Translations under genes and position numbers: made by a program
NCBI GenBank assembly: GCA_031282925.1
Contig: JAITCT010000037.1
Coordinates: forward strand, 1-6,147
From: Dysgonamonadaceae bacterium
Lineage (GTDB): Bacteria; Bacteroidota; Bacteroidia; Bacteroidales; Azobacteroidaceae
Length of the DNA: 6,147 nt
Reading direction: 5' to 3'
Notes under the pieces: generated by a model
The model's database searches: none
Seen by the model: the letters and a program-made list of their open reading frames with translations, nothing else
Told to the model about the DNA's origin: nothing
Shown here: positions 1 through 4,391 of the stretch, in pieces
How positions within the stretch are numbered: position 1 is the first letter of the stretch
Layout: every line of letters begins with the position of its first letter

Positions 1-267
1 ACAGGCGAATCTGCTGATTTGCTATTATGGACAACAAGGTCAGAGCGCCCTTTAGTATTGATATAGTGATTATCTTTATAATAAACAGAGTTCAGAAAAT
101 CTATTATCAAATTTTTATGGAACTCCTCGCTTTCTATATCGTTAGTCTTATCTAATAAGGAAGAATGAAATAAACTCTTTTTTAAATAGTTCAATCGAAC
201 ATCTGTCCAGTTTTTGTTTAAGGAAAGCCGGATTTAGCGATTGCTTTGGAGTCTTTATATTTTGCAT
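1..267 (-). pseudogene. N-terminal fragment of an Eco57I-like type IIG restriction-methyltransferase, frameshifted
   Basis: The ATG at 267-265 opens a frame starting MQNIKTPKQSLNPAFLKQK. This resembles the N-terminus of large Eco57I/type IIG enzymes (DUF7149-like region), which combine DNA cleavage, N6-adenine methylation and target recognition in one chain. That frame stops after 39 codons (TAA at 150-148). The expected continuation lies in the next frame and runs open to the window edge: LLDKTNDIESEEFHKNL, then the conserved segment INTKGRSDLVVHN. A run of six A's on the coding strand (178-183) sits where the frames should join; five A's would restore one continuous product. The gene is also cut by the window edge. 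It follows the nuclease gene by 59 bases with no clear promoter between, so it was probably cotranscribed. The family call rests on remembered similarity in about 85 residues. The frame break may be a real mutation, slippage-based switching or a sequencing error. Confidence 0.65.
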
Positions 268-326
268 AGGGATAGTTGATGTTAAATTGAATATTATACG
301 GTTTTACTAATTGAAACTCAATTATA

Positions 327-1421
327 TTATTCTCCAATTTCTTTTTTGATAAAATTCTCTAATACTTTTTTATCCGGCAACTGAACTAAGTATTTAGAAA
401 CAAACAGTTGGTTATCCATGCCGGAGGTGGCATATTTCGCCAAAGCCTTGCCTTTACTTCCACAGAGGATAAGTCCGATAGGTGGATTATCGCCGTCCGA
501 CATTTCATTGTCCTTGTAATAGTTCAGATAAACATTCATTTGCCCGGCGTCAGCATGGTCGAATTTACCAATTTTCAAATCAATCAAAATATGGCTTTTC
601 AGAATACGATGATAGAAAACCAAGTCAATACGGTAATGGGTGTTGTCGAATGTGATTCGCTTCTGACGAGCTTCAAAACAGAATCCGGTGCCGAGTTCTA
701 TCAGAAATTTCTGCAAATGGTCTAATATGGCTTGTTCTAATTCAGATTCACTATATTCCGACCGTTCTTCCAATCCAAGAAATTCCAAAAAGTAAGGGTC
801 ACGGATAATATCTATACTTTGAGCCGGTTTCTGATTTTTAAATTTACTGATAATAGCCTCTTTGTTTTTAGACAAGCCAGTTCGAACGTACAAAGCGGTA
901 TTGATAGCACGTTCCAGTTCTCTGACATTCCAACTGTTTTTTATTGTTTCCACTTCATAGAAGAGTCGTTCAAGAGGGTCGTCAAATCTAATCAATTCCA
1001 CAAAGTGAGTAAAACTTAATTGAGATAAAAGGGCTTCGGGAAAAATTGGATATTCGTCATGTAATTCGGCGGTCACTGACCCCCGAATTGGAATTGGTAA
1101 GCGCTTTTGTAATTCGGGGGTTATTGAACCTCGAATTTGAGGATATGTATTATAGAATGTACGACAAGAACGCAAGGCTCTGACATCCAGCCCTTTTATT
1201 CCTTTTGCTTTTATCTTCTTCGCCATTTCTTCAAGCAGATGACTCCCATATTGTGCTCGGTCTTCTCCATTTTGTTCAAATTCAACAATATAACAGCCAA
1301 CCAGCCAATTCCGGATAGTTAGATTTATGTTAACTGCTTTCTTGGCATTCAATTGCAGTTGACAATGTGTTTGATAAACATTATCAATTAGTTGGTCGAA
1401 ATTTTGATGTTTTACTATCAT
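327..1421 (-). CDS. DUF1016/YhcG-type PDDEXK nuclease
   Basis: This 364-residue protein has the two-part build of the DUF1016 (YhcG) family: an N-terminal DUF1016_N domain (about residues 8-90) and a C-terminal PDDEXK nuclease fold (about 205-355). The segment YRIDLVFYH with DLKIG (about 263-285) supplies the D...DxK metal-binding core. SWNVRELERAI (163-173) and the stretch around RDPYFLEFLGL (207-217) are also typical. Family members are predicted DNases found in bacterial defence islands, often beside restriction-modification genes; their exact target is unsettled. Here the gene lies 42 bases after the integrase and 59 bases before a type IIG restriction gene, which fits that pattern. The linker holds a repeated segment, IRGSITPEL (96-104) and IRGSVTAEL (112-120), encoded by near-palindromic DNA. 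The length is normal and the frame intact. The ATG at 1421 has no Shine-Dalgarno sequence, as usual for this phylum. Confidence 0.9.
   Translation of the reverse strand: MIVKHQNFDQLIDNVYQTHCQLQLNAKKAVNINLTIRNWLVGCYIVEFEQNGEDRAQYGSHLLEEMAKKIKAKGIKGLDVRALRSCRTFYNTYPQIRGSITPELQKRLPIPIRGSVTAELHDEYPIFPEALLSQLSFTHFVELIRFDDPLERLFYEVETIKNSWNVRELERAINTALYVRTGLSKNKEAIISKFKNQKPAQSIDIIRDPYFLEFLGLEERSEYSESELEQAILDHLQKFLIELGTGFCFEARQKRITFDNTHYRIDLVFYHRILKSHILIDLKIGKFDHADAGQMNVYLNYYKDNEMSDGDNPPIGLILCGSKGKALAKYATSGMDNQLFVSKYLVQLPDKKVLENFIKKEIGE
1063..1137. repeat. Two imperfect 27-base palindromes, 48 bases apart, inside the nuclease gene
   Basis: The first palindrome (1063-1089) has arms AATTCGGCGGTCA and TGACCCCCGAATT around a single C, with 12 of 13 positions pairing. 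The second (1111-1137) has arms AATTCGGGGGTTA and TGAACCTCGAATT around a T, with 10 of 13 pairing. Across the two units, ACCCCCGAATT (1079-1089) is a perfect inverted match to AATTCGGGGGT (1111-1121). On the minus strand each unit encodes IRGS(I/V)T(P/A)EL in the linker between the two protein domains, in frame. The 48-base offset (16 codons) suggests a duplication that kept the frame. I recall similar repeated linker segments in other DUF1016 proteins, but cannot check that here. Confidence 0.75.
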
Positions 1422-1440
1422 TGTTGTTTGAATTATGAGG

Positions 1441-1448
1441 CAAAGGTA
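1441..1448 (-). promoter_or_regulatory. Possible -7 element for the DUF1016 gene
   Basis: On the minus strand this reads TACCTTTG, a full match to the Bacteroides -7 consensus TAnnTTTG, about 20 bases before the nuclease start codon and in the gap after the integrase stop. No TTTG or TTG is found 19-21 bases further upstream, so it may be weak, or the nuclease may mostly be read from the integrase promoter. Confidence 0.4.
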
Positions 1449-1463
1449 ATGAATTCCTGCGGA

Positions 1464-2726
1464 TTACGATTGCTTGTTTAGACTGTTTCTCAATGCTTTC
1501 AATCTATTCGCCGCCTGCATATTATCCACCTTGATGTATCGCATAAATGCCGCAGGGCTTTTATGCCCCGATATTCGCATAAGTTCTTTGGCAGGAAAAC
1601 CGGAGAGATACATATTTGTACAGAATGACCTCCGGCAAGTATGCGAAGACATCATTTCCCATTTCTCATGAACTTCTTTTACCCGAAGATTCCCTTTTTT
1701 ACGGACAACCTCTACCTTTTGCTTTAGTTTGGCTTTCTTACCAAGTTCCTTTAGGCGTTCATTAAATTTATAGCTGGGAACTTTCGGCAGGTCGTAATCG
1801 TATTTTTCTAAAATATCCGGCACGTAGTCAATCATCGGTATGATAACAGCCTTATGGACTTTCCTCTGTTTTAGACTGATCGTTTCGTTGGCGACATCAA
1901 TATGTTCCGGGCTAAGTGTAGATAGATCACTGTATCGTAAACCTGTATAGCATCCTACGATAAATATATCCCGAATCTCTTCCAGTTCTTTATCATCCGA
2001 AAGATTCAAGTTGTAAATCTTAGCAAGTTCATTTTCACTTAGATAAATAGCATCCGTTTCTTCTTCAACAACCTTGAAATGGGAGAGGTCAACCGCAGGA
2101 ATAGTTCCTTTGGCTATTTGATAGTTGACAAACCCTTTTAGTAGCCGTACAACCTTTCCTGCAGAATTAGTTAGTAATCCGATTGTTCCGTCCGGTTTCT
2201 CTGCCTTATAGAAAAGATAATCCATGAATTCATTATAGAATTTCAGATTGAGATTTCGAAACGTAACCGGTTGTGATGAATGTTCCTTGAAATTTGTCAG
2301 ATGCTTTTTCAGAGATTTATAGTCCTTTATCTGGTCAGCAGATACCTTACCTTTTTTCTCTTCAATGTATAAATCCAATGTATCGAACATGTTTACCCGA
2401 TTAGAGCGTTGTTCGTATTCTCGGTTCTTTTCCAGTTCAAGCAATACAAAATCAACAATAGGGTCTATGCCATTGTCTTTAGCATAAGTTAGAATCTGGC
2501 CCAACTTCGATGTTATCTTTGTTAGAACGGAATCAATCTCTTCAAATTCTGGGCAGGCACGTTTTACCCAACGTTTTTTATCATCCCAATGTTCGGGCTT
2601 GATAGTATATCCGGTAGATATTAGTGTCCGCTTTGTGCGATTGTAATTGTAGCGCACATACAAAGGAGACTTTCCGTCGCTTGCGACGTAGTTTGGTTTG
2701 ATGTAGGGATAATATAAATTTGCCAT
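1464..2726 (-). CDS. Tyrosine recombinase (integrase) of a Bacteroidota element
   Basis: This 420-residue protein catalyses site-specific integration and excision of DNA through a covalent tyrosine-DNA link. The N-terminal ~100 residues resemble the arm-type DNA-binding region of Bacteroides integrases. Residues about 110-215 form the helical SAM-like core-binding domain, and 225-410 the catalytic domain. The catalytic set is complete: Arg264 in TGLRYSDL, the HxxR pair His362/Arg365 in SHTCRRSF, His388 in ISGHKS and the nucleophile Tyr397 in FMRYIKV. A lysine on the beta-hairpin (Lys289 or Lys292, in LKQRKVHK) fits the remaining role. The start at 2726 is chosen because MANLYYPYIKPNYV is a normal opening for the family and lies about 30 bases after a good promoter. 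The gene is oriented so that its upstream side faces the core genome, the expected place for the attachment site. It looks intact, so the element may still be able to move. Its target site is not evident. Confidence 0.95.
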   Translation of the reverse strand: MANLYYPYIKPNYVASDGKSPLYVRYNYNRTKRTLISTGYTIKPEHWDDKKRWVKRACPEFEEIDSVLTKITSKLGQILTYAKDNGIDPIVDFVLLELEKNREYEQRSNRVNMFDTLDLYIEEKKGKVSADQIKDYKSLKKHLTNFKEHSSQPVTFRNLNLKFYNEFMDYLFYKAEKPDGTIGLLTNSAGKVVRLLKGFVNYQIAKGTIPAVDLSHFKVVEEETDAIYLSENELAKIYNLNLSDDKELEEIRDIFIVGCYTGLRYSDLSTLSPEHIDVANETISLKQRKVHKAVIIPMIDYVPDILEKYDYDLPKVPSYKFNERLKELGKKAKLKQKVEVVRKKGNLRVKEVHEKWEMMSSHTCRRSFCTNMYLSGFPAKELMRISGHKSPAAFMRYIKVDNMQAANRLKALRNSLNKQS

Positions 2727-2738
2727 ACCGCGAAATTA

Positions 2739-2759
2739 TTGTGTTGCATTTGTGTTGCA
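2739..2759. repeat. Direct repeat TTGTGTTGCA x2 upstream of the integrase
   Basis: TTGTGTTGCA occurs at 2739-2748 and again at 2750-2759, an 11-base period, close to one helical turn. It lies between the -7 element and the integrase start codon, with the second copy overlapping the -7 element. The position suits a binding site for the integrase or a repressor that limits integrase expression. That function is inferred; only the repeat itself is seen. Confidence 0.6.
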
Positions 2760-2788
2760 AATCTACAAAAACTATTCGAAACAGCAAA
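2758..2788 (-). promoter_or_regulatory. Integrase promoter, Bacteroides type
   Basis: On the minus strand, TTTG (2788-2785) is followed by a 19-base spacer and TAGATTTG (2765-2758). This fits the Bacteroides consensus TTTG, 19-21 bases, TAnnTTTG. Transcription would begin near 2750, leaving a leader of about 25 bases before the integrase ATG. A second -7-like octamer, TATTTTTG, lies further upstream (about 2803-2796) but lacks a matching -33 element. Confidence 0.7.
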
Positions 2789-2923
2789 TAATTAAGCAAA
2801 AATACATCTTATAAATAACTGATAATCATATATTATTAGAAACTATTGGAAATTATAGAAAACAAATCAGAGTCCCGTCCATACCGCAGAAGCCTTCGGA
2901 CACATGAAGGACAAACGCAGACA

Positions 2924-2958
2924 AATCCCGCAAAATCAAGGTTTTACGGGATTTTTTT
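2924..2958 (+). terminator. Rho-independent terminator
   Basis: AATCCCG (2924-2930) pairs with CGGGATT (2947-2953). After a C-A mismatch, AAAA and TTTT continue the stem around the loop TCAAGG. Seven T's follow at 2952-2958. The T-run is on the plus side only, so it ends rightward transcripts. No intact rightward gene lies before it inside the element, so it may be the tail of a chromosomal or older-element transcript cut off by the insertion. Confidence 0.7.
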
Positions 2959-3038
2959 ATGCTCTCGACGGACACCTGAAAGTCATCAAAAAGACATATC
3001 TGGACAGAGTTGCGTTACAGATTCGTTACAGAAAAACG

Positions 3039-3053
3039 ACAGGAAATTCCTGT
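3039..3053. repeat. Perfect 15-base palindrome ACAGGAAATTCCTGT
   Basis: Two 7-base arms, ACAGGAA and TTCCTGT, flank a single A. The right arm merges into the inverted CGTTACAG copy at 3050-3057. It could be a dimeric protein-binding site or part of a recombination core. It has no T-run after it and is not a terminator. Confidence 0.6.
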
Positions 3054-3129
3054 AACGATTTCCTTCACAAGTCCCTCATATGTCGCAAATTGTCCACGTC
3101 GAAACAGCTCATATTTTATTAAGTAACCC

Positions 3130-3137
3130 TACCTTTG
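3130..3137 (+). promoter_or_regulatory. Possible -7 element upstream of the decayed integrase
   Basis: TACCTTTG matches TAnnTTTG and sits in the palindromic context TACCT (3130-3134) and AGGTA (3141-3145). There is no TTG at the expected distance upstream. If active it would give a leader of over 200 bases before the ATG at 3355, passing three to four CGTTACAG sites and a small hairpin (GCGG 3211-3214 with CCGC 3220-3223). Confidence 0.3.
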
Positions 3138-3490
3138 CAGAGGTAAACGTCAGGGAAGGTCTTTACGGATTTTGATACCTGTTTAATGGCTGTCTGATGC
3201 CTGTTGCGAGGCGGTTTATCCGCTGATGCGAGAATAAAAATCGCAGCAAAATCGTTACAGAAATCGTTACAGATGTTAAATCACATGGAAAAAATCGTTA
3301 CAGAAGACTTTTTTCGACCGTTACAGATGCAGTGGGATAAAAACCATTTTTAGTATGAGCAGTACATTTAAAATCCTCTTTTACGTGAGGAAAAATTACG
3401 TAAACAAAAACAGAAAAGCCGGAATCATGATTCGTGTCACGTTGAACGGCGAGATTTGTCAATTCAGTTCCATTTCCGGCAACAGGCGCT

Positions 3491-3516
3491 CAAAGGGGTG
3501 TTCCCCCTTTGTTTTT
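3491..3516 (+). terminator. Terminator-like hairpin in the GC-rich patch
   Basis: CAAAGGGG (3491-3498) pairs perfectly with CCCCTTTG (3504-3511) around a TGTTC loop, and five T's follow (3512-3516). It would end rightward transcription from the decayed integrase before the DUF4290 operon. It could instead be a remnant of a transfer-region structure from the lost element. Confidence 0.5.
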
Positions 3517-3559
3517 GGCCGCAGGGCCGCAGCCGAACTCCTTGATGCAACCCTGCATC
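3517..3559. repeat. GC-rich repeat and hairpin cluster
   Basis: GGCCGCA occurs twice at 8-base period (3517-3523, 3525-3531). Next, GATGCA (3544-3549) pairs with TGCATC (3554-3559) around an ACCC loop. With the hairpin at 3491-3511, the folded elements are packed within about 70 bases of GC-rich DNA that differs from both flanks. I recognise no gene here. Confidence 0.55.
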
Positions 3560-3612
3560 CGGCGGGCTGGGGTTTGCGAGAGTAATGTTGAATTTGTCAT
3601 TTTTTTCGTTTT

Positions 3613-3646
3613 TTACATGTTCGTTATAAAGATAGCAAACATGTAA
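3613..3646. repeat. Inverted repeat TTACATGTT / AACATGTAA upstream of the DUF4290 operon
   Basis: TTACATGTT (3613-3621) and AACATGTAA (3638-3646) are perfect inverted 9-mers with a 16-base gap. Each also contains the self-complementary ACATGT. The pair lies 32-65 bases before the -33 region of the putative operon promoter, so it could be an operator or an attachment-type site. No T-run follows, so it is not a typical terminator. Confidence 0.5.
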
Positions 3647-3677
3647 CGAATTAGTTGATTTTTACAAATAATGGCAG

Positions 3678-3705
3678 TTGTGTATCAAAAAAATGATTAA
3701 TTTTG
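3678..3705 (+). promoter_or_regulatory. Likely promoter of the DUF4290-murA-rimM operon
   Basis: TAATTTTG (3698-3705) matches the Bacteroides -7 element TAnnTTTG. TTG at 3678-3680 lies 17 bases upstream, slightly closer than the usual 19-21. Transcription would start near 3712, with a leader of about 55 bases before the first ATG. This is the only -7 match I see just before the operon. Confidence 0.5.
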
Positions 3706-3768
3706 CATAAAGGTAAATGAACGAAAAATACAGTCAGTTGCTGAAAAAATAAAATTCAACACAAATAT

Positions 3769-4374
3769 ATGACATTTGACATGCGGTACAATACACAAGA
3801 AAAGCGTTTGGCTTTGCCGGGATACGGCAGGAATATTCAAAATATGGTTGATTACTGCGTTTCGATTCCCGACAGGGAAGAACGGACACGGTGTGCGAAT
3901 ACGATTATCAACCTCATGGGGAATATGTTTCCTCATTTGCGGGACGTCAATGATTTTAAACATATCCTTTGGGATCAACTGGCTATTATGTCCGGTTTTG
4001 CCTTGGATATTGATTATCCCTACGAAGTGATCAAATGGGAGGATTTGCACGTCAAACCGGCAAAACTGCCTTATTCCCAGGAAAAAATAGCCCGCAAACA
4101 TTATGGAAAAAACCTTGAGAATATGATTAAAAAAGCTCGGGAATACGAAGACGGCGAGATGAAAAACGCCTTGATCAGCCTGTTGGCCAACCACATGAAA
4201 AAATCGTTCCTCACATGGAATAAAGAAGTAGTTGACGACCGGAAAATTTTCACGGATTTGGAATCTTTATCCGACGGAAAAATCGTATTGAATGAAGATT
4301 CCCATAAATTGATGGAATCGAAAGATATTTTATCGAAGAAAAACAAAAATCCCGGCAGGAAGCAAAAAAATTAA
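3769..4374 (+). CDS. DUF4290 family protein
   Basis: This 201-residue protein matches the DUF4290 family of Bacteroidota, whose function is unknown. Recognisable segments are LPGYGRNIQNMVDY (about 16-29), PDREERTRCANTII (34-47), GNMFPHLRDVNDFKHILWD (51-69), DIDYPYEV (80-87), KHYGKNLENMIKKA (110-123) and NHMKKSFLTWNK (141-152). It has no signal peptide or membrane segment, and it ends in a lysine-rich tail (about 190-201), so it is probably cytoplasmic. Family members are typically encoded directly before murA, as here with a 17-base gap, which suggests a link to cell-envelope synthesis or simple co-expression. Two starts are possible: ATG 3769, or ATG 3781, which gives MRYNTQEKRL and is closer to the family's usual beginning. 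The true length may therefore be 197. The upstream DNA is A-rich with no Shine-Dalgarno sequence. Confidence 0.92.
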   Translation: MTFDMRYNTQEKRLALPGYGRNIQNMVDYCVSIPDREERTRCANTIINLMGNMFPHLRDVNDFKHILWDQLAIMSGFALDIDYPYEVIKWEDLHVKPAKLPYSQEKIARKHYGKNLENMIKKAREYEDGEMKNALISLLANHMKKSFLTWNKEVVDDRKIFTDLESLSDGKIVLNEDSHKLMESKDILSKKNKNPGRKQKN

Positions 4375-4391
4375 ATTTCATTGGAATCCTT

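Larger units (their letters stand above)
1..2788 (-). mobile_element. Right-hand part of an integrated element: integrase, PDDEXK nuclease, type IIG restriction gene
   Basis: Three genes run leftward from one promoter region: a tyrosine recombinase, a DUF1016 nuclease and a type IIG restriction-methylation gene. The stretch is visibly AT-richer than the murA side. An integrase at one edge followed by restriction-type cargo is the usual layout of small integrative elements in Bacteroidales. The left end lies outside the window, so no pair of attachment-site repeats can be seen. The right limit given is simply the end of the integrase promoter; the true end is probably between there and about 3000. 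That the unit is mobile is inferred from gene content, orientation and base composition. Confidence 0.55.
3013..3326. repeat. Seven copies of CGTTACAG
   Basis: Forward copies lie at 3013-3020, 3024-3031, 3253-3260, 3265-3272, 3296-3303 and 3319-3326. One inverted copy (CTGTAACG) is at 3050-3057. Two pairs are spaced 11 and 12 bases apart, about one helical turn. The inverted copy closes a unit with the second forward copy around ACAGGAAATTCCTGT. All lie within 345 bases upstream of the decayed integrase that starts at 3355. They are most simply read as binding sites for that lost element's integrase or excision factor. This is inference from position and spacing; the repeats are seen directly. 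Confidence 0.75.
2789..3354. other. Gene-free junction region between two divergent integrases
   Basis: I find no convincing gene in these 566 bases. Open frames of up to about 70 codons exist (from 2846 and 2904), but they overlap each other, run through the terminator and the CGTTACAG sites, and match no family I recognise. The left part (2789-2870) is very AT-rich. At 2874-2910 there is GAGTCCCGTC, which resembles the 3' side of a tRNA T-arm, followed by a 5-base-pair hairpin (CCTTC 2893-2897 with GAAGG 2906-2910). Then come the terminator (2924-2958) and the CGTTACAG cluster (3013-3326). A region of this kind upstream of each integrase is where attachment and arm-type binding sites are expected, but no core site can be proved from one end. 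Confidence 0.5.
3355..3585 (+). pseudogene. N-terminal remnant of a conjugative-transposon-type integrase
   Basis: The frame opens with MSSTFKILFYVRKNYVNKNR and continues through AGIMIRVTLNGEICQFSS. This is the start of the arm-type DNA-binding domain of large Bacteroidales tyrosine recombinases of about 400 residues. Similarity ends near residue 40; the following SGNRRSKG may be a displaced piece of the same domain. From about 3491 the frame runs into unrelated GC-rich hairpin sequence and stops at 3585, giving 76 codons. The core-binding and catalytic domains are absent, so it cannot recombine DNA. It runs rightward, opposite to the complete integrase at 1464-2726, and its interior side now ends within 300 bases at the DUF4290 operon. 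This marks an earlier element that was almost wholly deleted. A truncated product could in principle still bind DNA, but that is speculation. Confidence 0.75.

Noticed and set aside
309..323. AATTGA/TCAATT hairpin between the nuclease and restriction genes as a terminator
   Set aside because: The stem is only 6 weak A/T-rich pairs with no clear T-run in the leftward direction, so read-through is more likely.
408..1322. Plus-strand open frames across the nuclease gene
   Set aside because: They are antisense to a well-supported minus-strand protein with clear domain motifs and have no family resemblance of their own.
2860..2895. A tRNA or tmRNA gene
   Set aside because: Only a short T-arm-like piece is seen. 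No matching acceptor, D-arm or anticodon arm is found upstream in the AT-rich DNA.
2846..3122. Overlapping small open frames as genes
   Set aside because: They overlap in different frames, cross the terminator at 2924-2958 and the CGTTACAG sites, and show no recognisable family or start context.
3013..3326. CGTTACAG copies as a CRISPR array
   Set aside because: The repeat unit is only 8 bases, spacing is irregular (3 to over 200 bases between copies), one copy is inverted and no cas genes are present.
3586..3761. TGTTGAATTT (3586-3595) and AAATTCAACA (3752-3761) as ends of a mobile element
   Set aside because: It is a 10-base AT-rich match flanking only intergenic DNA, with no transposase or target duplication, and could occur by chance.
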